The position numbers were made by a program, and so were the translations under genes. From DASZHJ01 sp035604335 (lineage in GTDB: Bacteria > Pseudomonadota > Alphaproteobacteria > ATCC43930 > CGMCC-115725): a stretch of 64,000 nt of DNA. The stretch lies in assembly GCA_035604335.1 (NCBI GenBank), contig DATNIT010000076.1:1-64000 (forward strand), in the 5' to 3' direction. The notes beneath the pieces were generated by a model. The model ran no database searches and had not been told where the DNA came from. It worked only from the letters and a program-made list of their open reading frames with translations. Of the stretch, positions 51,669-60,257 are shown one piece after another. Each line of letters opens with the position of its first letter. The stretch's first letter is position 1.

Positions 51669-52702
51669 CCGACACTCTCGTCTCCGACGCGGCGGAGCGC
51701 CTATTTGCCGATCTGGCCACGCCCGACGTTGTGAACGCCGCCGAGGCTGGCACGTGGCCCGCGGAGCTCTGGACCGCGGTGACGGAGGCGGGCTTTCTCG
51801 ATGCGCTCGGCGGTACGTCCGGCGGCGCGCTCGACGGGCTCGGCGATGCCGTCGATGTGCTGCGCGCGGCCGGCCGCTATTCCGTGCCGCTGCCGGTGGC
51901 GGAGACGATGCTGGCGCGCTGGCTCGCCAACCGCGTCGGATTGGCTCCGCCGGAAGGGCCGCTCGCGTTGGCGGTGGAGGGACCGGAGGACCATCTCGAG
52001 CTGCGCCGCATGGGCGCCGACTGGCAGCTCTCGGGCACGGCCCGCAGCGTGCCTTGGGCCAGCAATGCCAGGGGTCTCGTGGTGTCCACCAGCGTGGCGG
52101 TGGCCCTGGTCGCGCCGGTAGGCGCCATGATCAAGCAGGGCAAGAACCTCGCCGGCGAGCCGCGGGACGATATCGCGTTGGAGCTCAAGCTCGATGCCCG
52201 GTCGGTTGCCGGCGCTCCCATGGATGCCGATGCCGCCGTGGTCTACCGGCTTGGGGCGTTGTTTCGGGCGGCGCAAATGACGGGGGCCCTCGAAGAGGCG
52301 CTGCAGCTTGCGGTGACCTACGCCGGCGACCGCGTGCAGTTCGGCCGCCCGATCGGCAAGTTCCAGGCGATCCAGCAGCAGCTGGCGCTGGCGGCGGAGC
52401 AGGTGGCCGCCGCCGGCGTCGCGGTCGCCTCGGCAGTCGCAGCAGGCGCCGGCGATCTCGCCTTTGCCGCGGGCGCGGCGAAGCTTCGTGTCGGCGAGGC
52501 CGCGGGCAAGGTGGCCGACATCGTGCATCAAGTTCATGGCGCCATCGGGTTCACCCATGAGCATCGCCTGCATCAGCTGACGCGGCGCTTGTGGTCGTGG
52601 CGCGACGAGTTTGGCGTCGAGAGCGCCTGGGCGCTGGAGCTTGGCCGTTTGGCGGCCAGCCAGGGCGCGGACGGCATCTGGCCTTTCCTCGCACAGCGCT
52701 GA
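51665..52702 (+). CDS. Acyl-CoA dehydrogenase-like partner subunit
   Basis: Encodes 345 aa. It keeps the C-terminal ACAD helices (TYAGDRVQFGRPIGKFQAIQ, then HQVHGAIGFTHEHRLHQLTR) but the N-terminal half is shortened and lacks the SEPDSGSD-type motif of its partner. Such incomplete subunits pair with a full ACAD in alpha2beta2 enzymes. The start overlaps the previous stop by four bases and the next gene begins two bases after its stop. Confidence 0.87.
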   Translation: MTDTLVSDAAERLFADLATPDVVNAAEAGTWPAELWTAVTEAGFLDALGGTSGGALDGLGDAVDVLRAAGRYSVPLPVAETMLARWLANRVGLAPPEGPLALAVEGPEDHLELRRMGADWQLSGTARSVPWASNARGLVVSTSVAVALVAPVGAMIKQGKNLAGEPRDDIALELKLDARSVAGAPMDADAAVVYRLGALFRAAQMTGALEEALQLAVTYAGDRVQFGRPIGKFQAIQQQLALAAEQVAAAGVAVASAVAAGAGDLAFAAGAAKLRVGEAAGKVADIVHQVHGAIGFTHEHRLHQLTRRLWSWRDEFGVESAWALELGRLAASQGADGIWPFLAQR

Positions 52703-52703
52703 G

Positions 52704-54869
52704 ATGAGCTTCCCGGGCAGCGAGCGGCGCGATCTCTCCGCGTTGTTTCGTCCCCGCTCCGTGGCGGTGATCGGCGCTTCCGGCGACACCGGCCATGTCC
52801 GCGGCCGCATCACCGCGCAGCTCCTCAATTGCGGCTATTCCGGCCGGATCTTTCTCGTGAGCCCCAGGGGCGGCGAGATCCTCGGCCGCGCCACTTATCC
52901 CACGATCGCCGCGCTGCCGGAGGCCGTCGACCTCGCGCTGATCGCGATCCCTGCGGACGCGGTGGCGGGCGTGCTCGAGGAGTGCGCCGCGGCGGGCGTG
53001 CGCGCGGCCTACATCTTCAGCTCCGGGTTTGCCGAGGAAGGCGGCGCCAGACGCGAGCTCCAGTCGCGCATCCGCGAGATCGCGCGGCGTACGGGCATGA
53101 TGGTGGCGGGCCCCAACGCCGTCGGGCTCATGAATGTGGGCCTTTCGCTGGTGGCGAGTTTCACGCCGGCGGTCGATCTCGCCGTCTTGCCACGACTGCG
53201 CGAGGCCGTGGCGCCGCGGCGCATCGCCGTCGTCTCGCAGAGCGGCGGCCTCGCTTTTGCGTTCTTCAACCGAGGACTCCAGCGTCGATTGCCGTTCAGC
53301 TACGTCGTCAACACCGGAAACGAGGCCGACCTCGACATCGTCGATGCCGGCGAGTTCCTGCTGGACGACCCGCAGACCGGCGTCGTGCTGATGTTCGTGG
53401 AGCAGGTTCGGCGCGGACCCGAGTTCATCGCGATGGCGCGGCGCTCGCTCCGCCTCGGCAAGCCCATCGTGGTCGCCAAGATCGGCCGCTCGGCGGCGGC
53501 GCGCCGGGCGGCCATATCGCACACGGCGAGCCTGACCGGCTCCGATGCGGCCTACGAGGCGGTGTTCCGACGCTACGGCGTGATCCGCGGCGATGATCAG
53601 GATGACATGCTCGACGTTGCCGCCGCCGCGGCACTCTGTCCGGAGCCGAAGGGCACGCGCGCGGGCGTCATCACGATTTCGGGCGGCGTCGGCGGATGGC
53701 TCGCGGACACGCTGGAGACCAACGGTCTTCTCGTGCCGGAATTCAGCGCTGGCCTGCAGGCAAAGATCCGCGCTTTCCTGCCGAGCTACGGCGCCGCCGG
53801 CAATCCCATCGACATCACGGGGCAAGCGATCGGCACGGATTTCCGCGTGCGCGCGCTCGAGGCGCTGGAAGCGAGCGACGAGATCGACGCGATCGTGGTC
53901 GCGAGCTCTCTTGCCGCGGACACGCGGCTCTCGAGCGAGCGGCCTCGGCTCAAAGAGATCGCCGGCCGGTCCCGCAAGCCGATCCTGTTCTACACCTATC
54001 CGTTACCCGCCGAGTCCGCACGCGCGGAGCTCGATGCCGTCGGCGTGCCGCTCTACACCAGCATGCGCGGCGTTGCTCGTGCGCTCTATCTGCTCGCGGA
54101 ACGCGTCCGCGCTGCGGAGACCGACTCGCGGCCCGAGGCGACGCTCACCGAGCCGGCGTCGGGCTACGTCGCGGCGGCCCGCCGGCTCGACCGGGTCGGC
54201 GACACGCTGACCGAATCGGAAGCGTTCGAGATCCTCGGTGACTACGGTATCGCGGTGCCTGAGCGTCGGCTTGCGGCCAGCGTCGACGAGGCGGCTCGGG
54301 CGGCGGCCGAGATCGGGTTTCCCGTGGCGCTCAAGGTACAGTCTCCGGAAATTCCCCATAAGACCGACGCGGGCGCGCTGGCGCTGGGCCTGACCGATGA
54401 CGCCGCGGTGAGGACCGCCTACGAGACCGTTCTCGCGAATGCGCGGCGCGCGGTTCCGAACGCCTGCATCCACGGCGTTCTCGTCGAGGCGATGGCGAAG
54501 CCCGGCCTCGAGCTGTTGCTGGGCGTGAACCGCGACGACACGTTCGGCCCGATGCTCCTGCTCGGGCGTGGCGGGGTCGACGCCGAGCTCGTGGCGGATC
54601 GAGTCATGACGCCGCTCCCCATCGATGAGGCCGAGGCCGAGCGGCTCATCGACCGTCTGGATCGTGGGCGTATGATGCAAGCGCACCGCGGTCGTCCGGC
54701 GCGTGATCACGCGGCGCTGGCGAGGCTCATGGTCATGCTGGGCCGACTGGCGTGGGATTTCCGCGACCGGATTCGCGAAATCGACCTCAATCCCGTCATC
54801 GTTGGCGCGGACGGCGAGGGAGTTGCGGTGGTCGACGCACTCATGGTTCAAGAGACGCGAGAGCGCTGA
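52704..54869 (+). CDS. NDP-forming acyl-CoA synthetase (acetate-CoA ligase family)
   Basis: Encodes 721 aa. Order: CoA-binding domain (LFRPRSVAVIGASGDTGHVRG), succinyl-CoA-ligase-like domains with the phospho-His in ISHTASLTGSDAAYEAVF, and a C-terminal ATP-grasp domain (about 505-715; FPVALKVQSPEIPHKTDAGA, FGPMLLLGRGG, REIDLNPVIV). These enzymes form acyl-CoA from an acid with ATP or GTP, or the reverse. It fits as the activating enzyme of the ACAD/enoyl-CoA hydratase pathway. ATG 52704 follows directly on the ACAD stop. Confidence 0.92.
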   Translation: MSFPGSERRDLSALFRPRSVAVIGASGDTGHVRGRITAQLLNCGYSGRIFLVSPRGGEILGRATYPTIAALPEAVDLALIAIPADAVAGVLEECAAAGVRAAYIFSSGFAEEGGARRELQSRIREIARRTGMMVAGPNAVGLMNVGLSLVASFTPAVDLAVLPRLREAVAPRRIAVVSQSGGLAFAFFNRGLQRRLPFSYVVNTGNEADLDIVDAGEFLLDDPQTGVVLMFVEQVRRGPEFIAMARRSLRLGKPIVVAKIGRSAAARRAAISHTASLTGSDAAYEAVFRRYGVIRGDDQDDMLDVAAAAALCPEPKGTRAGVITISGGVGGWLADTLETNGLLVPEFSAGLQAKIRAFLPSYGAAGNPIDITGQAIGTDFRVRALEALEASDEIDAIVVASSLAADTRLSSERPRLKEIAGRSRKPILFYTYPLPAESARAELDAVGVPLYTSMRGVARALYLLAERVRAAETDSRPEATLTEPASGYVAAARRLDRVGDTLTESEAFEILGDYGIAVPERRLAASVDEAARAAAEIGFPVALKVQSPEIPHKTDAGALALGLTDDAAVRTAYETVLANARRAVPNACIHGVLVEAMAKPGLELLLGVNRDDTFGPMLLLGRGGVDAELVADRVMTPLPIDEAEAERLIDRLDRGRMMQAHRGRPARDHAALARLMVMLGRLAWDFRDRIREIDLNPVIVGADGEGVAVVDALMVQETRER

Positions 54870-54882
54870 CCAAAGGAGCATC

Positions 54883-56133
54883 ATGCCCGATCAAGCGCCG
54901 CGGCAACGGGAGGGCGTCATCATCGAGAGCGCGGCGTCCTGGCGCATCGCCGTGGTGTCGATGCTCGTCATCTCGATCGGCTGGGGCGCGCCATATCTGA
55001 TCGCGGTGGCGCTGAAGCCCATGGCGGCGGATCTCGGCTCCGCGCGCTCGGTGCCGTCGCTCGCGAGCTCGTTCGCCTATATCGGAATCGGCGTGGGCGG
55101 CATCTTCATGGGCTGGTGGGCGGATCGCGTTGGCGCCATGTGGACGGCTCTTCTGGGCTCGATCATGATCGGCGCCGGCGCCATGGTGGCCAGCGGCGGC
55201 GCCGAGTGGCAGCTCTATATCGGATACGGCGTCATGATCGGCCTATTCGGGGGTGCCGGCCTGTTCGCGCCCCTGATGGCCAATACCAGCCGCTGGTTTC
55301 ATGCGCGGCGTGGCACGGCGCTCGCGATCGTGGCCAGCGGCCAGCAGATCGCCGGTGCCTGCTGGCCTCTGGTGTTCCGCTTCGCGCTCGACCGCGTGGG
55401 CTGGCGCACCACGCTCTTCTGGTATGGCGCGCTCGTTCTGGCAGTGGTTCCGGCGCTTTGTCTCATGCTGCGTCATCGGCCGCCCGTGCCCGCGGCGTCC
55501 GCGCCGGTCCGTGGGCCGCACGGGACGGGCCGCCCGCCGGAATTCGCGTCCAACGCCGTCCAAGCCGTGCTGTGCGCCGCCATCGTCTGTTGCTGCGTTC
55601 CGATGGCTCTGCCCTTGGCGCATCTCGTCGCATTCTGCAGCGACCTCGGCTACGCGCCGGCTCGCGGCACGGAGATGCTGACTCTCTTGCTGGTGGCCGC
55701 GTTTCTGAGCCGGATGATCTGGGGGCGCATGTCCGACCGCATCGGCGGACTCAAGACCATCATGGTGGGCTCTCTTGCCCAGGCGGTGTTCCTCGCGTGC
55801 TATCTCTTCGTCGACAATCTAGTCGGGCTCTACGCGGTGTCGGCGGCATTCGGGGTGGGCTTCGGCGGTATCATTCCGAGCTACGTGCTGACGGTGCGAG
55901 ACCTGTTTCCGGCAAGCGAGGCCGGATGGCGCATCGGGACCGTCCTGCTGTTCGGCCTCTTGGGCATGGCGCTCGGCGCCTGGATGGGCGGCGCGATCTA
56001 TGACTGGTTCGCCTACTACAAACCCGCCTTTGCCGCCGGCGTCGCTTTCAACATCGGCAATCTCGTCCTGATCGGAAGCTTGCTGGCGCGGGGCACCCGG
56101 CGGCCGATCTTGCCGATAGCGCGCACCGCTTGA
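54883..56133 (+). CDS. MFS transporter (monocarboxylate/oxalate-formate antiporter-like)
   Basis: Encodes 416 aa with about twelve membrane segments. The loop 2-3 motif is GWWADRVGAMWT and loop 8-9 GRMSDRIGGLKT. Start AAGGAGCATCATG is good. The middle cytoplasmic loop (about 195-215) is Pro/Arg-rich. Likely imports the carboxylic acid activated by the adjacent ligase; related transporters carry small organic acids. Confidence 0.88.
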   Translation: MPDQAPRQREGVIIESAASWRIAVVSMLVISIGWGAPYLIAVALKPMAADLGSARSVPSLASSFAYIGIGVGGIFMGWWADRVGAMWTALLGSIMIGAGAMVASGGAEWQLYIGYGVMIGLFGGAGLFAPLMANTSRWFHARRGTALAIVASGQQIAGACWPLVFRFALDRVGWRTTLFWYGALVLAVVPALCLMLRHRPPVPAASAPVRGPHGTGRPPEFASNAVQAVLCAAIVCCCVPMALPLAHLVAFCSDLGYAPARGTEMLTLLLVAAFLSRMIWGRMSDRIGGLKTIMVGSLAQAVFLACYLFVDNLVGLYAVSAAFGVGFGGIIPSYVLTVRDLFPASEAGWRIGTVLLFGLLGMALGAWMGGAIYDWFAYYKPAFAAGVAFNIGNLVLIGSLLARGTRRPILPIARTA

Positions 56134-56145
56134 GGAGATAGGGAC

Positions 56146-56934
56146 ATGACCGACAGCATCCGCTTCGAGATCGATGGCGGTATCGCCACCATCACGCTCA
56201 ATCGCCCCGAGCGCATGAATGCGTTCACCTGGGAGATGATCGATGCCTGGGCCGAGGCGCTGGCGGAATGTCGACGCAACGACGCGGTCTCGGTGGTGAT
56301 CCTCACCGGCGCCGGCAAGGCCTTCTGCAGCGGCGGCGACATCGGCGAGATGCGCAAGCGCGGCGATCTCACTCCCCTCGAGCGCAAGACCGAGCTCGAG
56401 CGCCATGTGCACAAGATCCCGCTGGCGATGGAGGCGCTCGACAAGCCCGTGATTGCCGCCATCAACGGCGCGGCGACCGGCGCGGGCCTCGATCTCGCGC
56501 TCATGGCCGACCTGCGCATCGCCGCCGAGAGCGCGCGGCTGGGCGAGACCTACGTCAAGGTCGGACTGGTACCGGGCGCCGGCGGAGCCTGGCTCTTGCC
56601 GCGGCTGGTCGGCACGGCCAAAGCGCTGGAATTGTTCTGGACCGGCGACATCATCGACGCGCGCGAGGCCGAGCGCATCGGCCTCGTCAACAAGGTCGTG
56701 CCGGATGCCGAGCTCATGGCCGTCACCCGCGCGCTTGCCGAGAAGATCGCCAGCGGGCCGCCGCTCTCCGCCCGCTTCATCAAACGGGCCGTGTACGAAG
56801 GCGCGCGCAGCGATCTTCGAAGCGCGCTCGACCTCATCTCGTCGCACTACGCCGTGGTCGCCACCTCCGCCGATCATCGCGAGGCCGTCAACGCCTATCT
56901 CGAGAAGCGCAAGCCGGTTTTCACGGGACGTTGA
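56146..56934 (+). CDS. Enoyl-CoA hydratase/isomerase family protein
   Basis: Encodes 262 aa of the crotonase fold. ITLNRPERMNAFTWEMIDAW, the oxyanion-hole segment GAGKAFCSGGDIGEM and AINGAATGAGLDLALMADLRIA with LGETYVKVGLVPGAGGAWLLPRLVG (catalytic Glu region) are typical. It hydrates the enoyl-CoA expected from the ACAD pair. It is the last plus-strand gene of the cassette, 12 bases after the MFS gene, and convergent with the second Liv operon. Confidence 0.92.
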   Translation: MTDSIRFEIDGGIATITLNRPERMNAFTWEMIDAWAEALAECRRNDAVSVVILTGAGKAFCSGGDIGEMRKRGDLTPLERKTELERHVHKIPLAMEALDKPVIAAINGAATGAGLDLALMADLRIAAESARLGETYVKVGLVPGAGGAWLLPRLVGTAKALELFWTGDIIDAREAERIGLVNKVVPDAELMAVTRALAEKIASGPPLSARFIKRAVYEGARSDLRSALDLISSHYAVVATSADHREAVNAYLEKRKPVFTGR

Positions 56935-56952
56935 GCCTGGGTTCCGACCCGG

Positions 56953-57675
56953 TCAACGCAGTCCGAAATAGGCCCGCCGCAGCGCGTCGTTCGCGTGCAT
57001 CTCCGCGACGCCGCCCGCGAAGCCGATCCGGCCGCCCTCCAGGGTATAGACGCGGTCGGCGAGGTCGAGGAACCGGACGTTCTGCTCCGCGACCAGGAGC
57101 GACAAGCCCTGAGCGCGGAAATCGCGGAGCACGCGGATGACCTCGTTGACGAAGAGCGGCGACAGGCCCGCCGACGGCTCGTCCATCACCAGGAGCTTGG
57201 GATTTCCGGCCAGCGCCTTCGCGACTCCCAACATCTTGCGCTGGCCGCCGGAGAGGCTACTCGCGAGCGCCCGCTTCTTCTCGGCGAGCGCGGGAAACAC
57301 GGCGTAGAGCTCCGCGGCGCGCCCGCCCGCCTCTCTGCGATCGAGGAACTGCGCGCCGATGCGGATGTTCTCCTCGATGGTGAGCCCGGGGAACCCAGCG
57401 GTCTCCGACATATAGACCATGCCGCGGCGGACCCGGCGATCGGTGCGCAGCGCGGTTACGTCCTCGCCCACGAAGCGCACCGCGCCACGCCACGCTGGCA
57501 GCAAGCCCATAATCACCCTGAGGAGCGTGGTCTTGCCCGCGCCGTTGGCGCCGAGCAGAACCACGCTCTCGCGCTCGTGCACGGTGAGGCTCGCTCCCCA
57601 CAGCACCTGCACGCGCCCGTAGCCGGCTTCCACCGCGTCGACGTCGAGCAGCGGCGCGCGCTCAGGCGGCAGCAT
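56953..57675 (-). CDS. livF: Branched-chain amino acid-type ABC transporter ATP-binding protein (LivF)
   Basis: Encodes 240 aa. Walker A GANGAGKTT, the LivF-type VYMSETAGFPGLTIEENIRIG, canonical signature LSGGQRK and Walker B LLVMDEPSAGLSP are present. ATG 57675 overlaps the livG end by 14 bases; a longer frame was rejected. Last gene of the second Liv system. Confidence 0.92.
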   Translation of the reverse strand: MLPPERAPLLDVDAVEAGYGRVQVLWGASLTVHERESVVLLGANGAGKTTLLRVIMGLLPAWRGAVRFVGEDVTALRTDRRVRRGMVYMSETAGFPGLTIEENIRIGAQFLDRREAGGRAAELYAVFPALAEKKRALASSLSGGQRKMLGVAKALAGNPKLLVMDEPSAGLSPLFVNEVIRVLRDFRAQGLSLLVAEQNVRFLDLADRVYTLEGGRIGFAGGVAEMHANDALRRAYFGLR

Positions 57676-58393
57676 GGTCGGCTCCAAGGAACACTTCGAC
57701 CACTTGCGGCTCCCGGATCGCGTCGGCAAGCACGCCTTCGAAAATCTCCTTGCCGGCGTTCAAGACGATCACGCGGTCGGTGATCTCCTCGATGAAGCCC
57801 ATCAGGTGCTCGACCACCAGGAGCGCGATGCCCGTGCGGGCGAGCTCGCGAAGCTTCACCGCCACGCGCGCCAGCTCCGTGGGGTTGAGACCGGCCGCGA
57901 GCTCGTCGACGCACAGGAGCCTCGGGCCGGTGGCGAGCGCGCGCGCCAGATCCAGCATCTTCTGCTGGGCGCTGTTGAGCTCGCCCGCGCGGCGGTTGCG
58001 CGAGGAGTCGAGGTCGACGGCCGCGAGCAGCGCACGGGCGTCGACCGCTCCCGCGGGATTGCGCCCGTAGGCGATCGCGACCTCGATATTCTCGTGCACC
58101 GTCAGGGTCAGGAACGGCTTCGGCACCTGGAAAGTCCGGTTGATGCCGAGATGAGCGAGGCGATGAGAGGGCAGGCCGCCCACCGAGCGCCCCTCGAAGC
58201 GCACGCTGCCGCCGTCCGGCGGGTAGAGGCCGGTGATCACGTTGATGCAGGTGGTCTTTCCGGAGCCGTTGGGTCCGACCAGGCCTAGGATCTCGCCGGC
58301 GTTCAGATGGAAGTTGACGCCGTCGAGGGCGCTGAAGCCGCCGAAGCGCTTGACCAGGCCCTCCACGCGAAGCAGCCGAGCATCAGGGGACAT
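57662..58393 (-). CDS. livG: Branched-chain amino acid-type ABC transporter ATP-binding protein (LivG)
   Basis: Encodes 243 aa. Walker A GPNGSGKTT and Q-loop INRTFQVPKPFLTL are standard. The signature is degenerate (LNSAQQKMLDLARAL in place of LSGGQ) and Walker B ends LLCVDELAAGLNP, with Leu where Pro is usual. As in the first Liv system, the canonical signature is left to LivF. It overlaps livM by 11 bases. Confidence 0.9.
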   Translation of the reverse strand: MSPDARLLRVEGLVKRFGGFSALDGVNFHLNAGEILGLVGPNGSGKTTCINVITGLYPPDGGSVRFEGRSVGGLPSHRLAHLGINRTFQVPKPFLTLTVHENIEVAIAYGRNPAGAVDARALLAAVDLDSSRNRRAGELNSAQQKMLDLARALATGPRLLCVDELAAGLNPTELARVAVKLRELARTGIALLVVEHLMGFIEEITDRVIVLNAGKEIFEGVLADAIREPQVVEVFLGADHAAA

Positions 58394-59303
58394 CGATCCC
58401 TCGCCGGCGCAGGAGCGAGGTCAGCCCATTGGGCAGAAACAGCACGAGGCCCATGATCAGGCAGCCGTATATGAGCTGGAAGTACTGCGGCGCCGTGATA
58501 CCGATGGTGTTGTAGATGCCGTAGAGGATGACGACGCCGAGGATCGGGCCCAGCACCGTCGCGGTGCCGCCGAACAGCGCGAAGACGATGGCGAAGATCG
58601 TGAACTCGCCCTGGAAGGCGGTGTCGGCGTAGAACACCGATACGTACCAGGCGAAGACACCGCCCATGAGGCCCGCGATCAGCGCCGAGAGCAGCCAGGC
58701 GATGATCCTCGCGCGCACCACGTCGATCCCGGCCATAGCCGCGCTGATTGCGTCCTCGCGGATCGCCTGAAGCGCGAGACCGAAGCGGGAGTTCCGGAGG
58801 TAGATCACCAGGAGCAAGGTCGCGGCCAGGATCGCGAGCGCGGTCGCATAAGCGAAATCGGGCGCGTACACGCCCGAGAGACTGACCCCGTAGGGCCCGC
58901 CGGTGATCGGCTCCAGCGCCGGATTCGAGACCACCTGCAGCACCGCGAGGGCCGCCGCAAGATTGGCGATGGAGAAATAGGCTCCCGAGAGCCGGAAAAG
59001 CGGCGTCAGCAGCAGCCCCAGCATCATCGCCGCCGCGCCGGCCACCGCGAGAGCCGCGAGCGGCGGCGCGTGCAGGTGCATGACCATGAGCGAGAATCCG
59101 TAGGCGCCGGTGCCGAAGAACCCGACATAGCCGAAGGGCAGATAGCCCGTGAAGCCGTAGATGACGTTGACGCCCTGGGCGAGCCCCATGAACACGACGA
59201 AATTGAACAAGAGAAGATGGTTGCTGTAGACCGCCGGCAATGCCGCCAGCACCGCGATTACCGGCACGAGCACGGCGAGTACGTGGCGCAGCAGCCTAGG
59301 CAC
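58383..59303 (-). CDS. livM: Branched-chain amino acid-type ABC transporter permease (LivM)
   Basis: Encodes 306 aa, many membrane segments, with the LivM hallmark GVNVIYGFTGYLPFGYVGFFGTGAYG (about 44-68) and the cytoplasmic QAIREDAISAAMAGIDVVRAR loop. GTG 59303 overlaps the LivH stop by eight bases. Here LivM and LivG are separate, unlike the fusion at 4003. Confidence 0.9.
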   Translation of the reverse strand: MPRLLRHVLAVLVPVIAVLAALPAVYSNHLLLFNFVVFMGLAQGVNVIYGFTGYLPFGYVGFFGTGAYGFSLMVMHLHAPPLAALAVAGAAAMMLGLLLTPLFRLSGAYFSIANLAAALAVLQVVSNPALEPITGGPYGVSLSGVYAPDFAYATALAILAATLLLVIYLRNSRFGLALQAIREDAISAAMAGIDVVRARIIAWLLSALIAGLMGGVFAWYVSVFYADTAFQGEFTIFAIVFALFGGTATVLGPILGVVILYGIYNTIGITAPQYFQLIYGCLIMGLVLFLPNGLTSLLRRRGIDVP

Positions 59304-60207
59304 GCCGCACCTGCCGTCCCAGCAAACCGCTCGGCCGCACGAGCAGCACCGCGATCAGCACGAGGTAGGGCAGCAAGTTCGCCCAGGAGCTGAGATAGCG
59401 TTGCATCACCATATAAGAGACGCCGTAGAGTATTCCGCCGAGCACGGTGCCCAGCGGATTGCCGAGCGAGCCGATCACGATCACCGTAAAGGACGTGATG
59501 GTGACGTCCACGCCCATGGCGGGCGTGATGACGTTGAGCATGAACGGCGCGAACACGCCCGCGACCGCCGCGAGCCCCAAGCCGATCCCGAACGCGATCG
59601 CGGAGACGCGGTGGACGTCGATGCCCGTGCTCACGGCTTCCTCGCGATGCACCATCACCGCCCGCGTGAGATAGCCGATCCGCGTCCGATACAGGTAGAG
59701 ATAGATGCCGACCACCGCGACGGCGCTGACGCCGGCGCTGATGACCCAGGTCTTGGGAAAGCTCTGGCCGAGGATCGCCATCGGCCCAACCGCGAGCGCG
59801 CGGCCGGGGATCGAGTGCTCGCTGGTGCCGAAGGAGATCGTCGCGAGCGCCTGGATCACCTGAGAGAGCCCGAAGAACAGGATGATCGAGAGCATCTCGG
59901 GATCGCGCGCGGTGAGAAGCCGCGGCACCAGGGCGTAGTAGAGCGGAAACGCCAGCAGCGCGAACAGTGCGAAGACGAAGAGCGCCGAGACGATCGGCGA
60001 GGCGCTCAGGAACTCGAACGCGAAATAGGCGGCGAAGGCGCCCAGCATCAGGAAATCGCCATGCGCGAGATTGACGATGCGCATGACGCCGAAGATCAGA
60101 TTGAGGCCGAGCCCGATCAGGCTGAAGTAAAGACCATAGATGAGGCCGCCGACCAGGCTGAAGAACAACCCGTTGACGATCTCGGTCGCGAGCGGAGACG
60201 AGAGCAT
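59296..60207 (-). CDS. livH: Branched-chain amino acid-type ABC transporter permease (LivH)
   Basis: Encodes 303 aa with about eight membrane segments. The hallmark NLIFGVMRIVNLAHGDFLMLG (about 34-54) is clear. It follows the binding-protein gene by 50 bases and begins the membrane part of the second Liv system. Confidence 0.92.
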   Translation of the reverse strand: MLSSPLATEIVNGLFFSLVGGLIYGLYFSLIGLGLNLIFGVMRIVNLAHGDFLMLGAFAAYFAFEFLSASPIVSALFVFALFALLAFPLYYALVPRLLTARDPEMLSIILFFGLSQVIQALATISFGTSEHSIPGRALAVGPMAILGQSFPKTWVISAGVSAVAVVGIYLYLYRTRIGYLTRAVMVHREEAVSTGIDVHRVSAIAFGIGLGLAAVAGVFAPFMLNVITPAMGVDVTITSFTVIVIGSLGNPLGTVLGGILYGVSYMVMQRYLSSWANLLPYLVLIAVLLVRPSGLLGRQVRRA

Positions 60208-60257
60208 GCGGCGGGCGCGGCCGCTATGTCAGGCGAGCGGGGCCCGCGAGGATCGCT

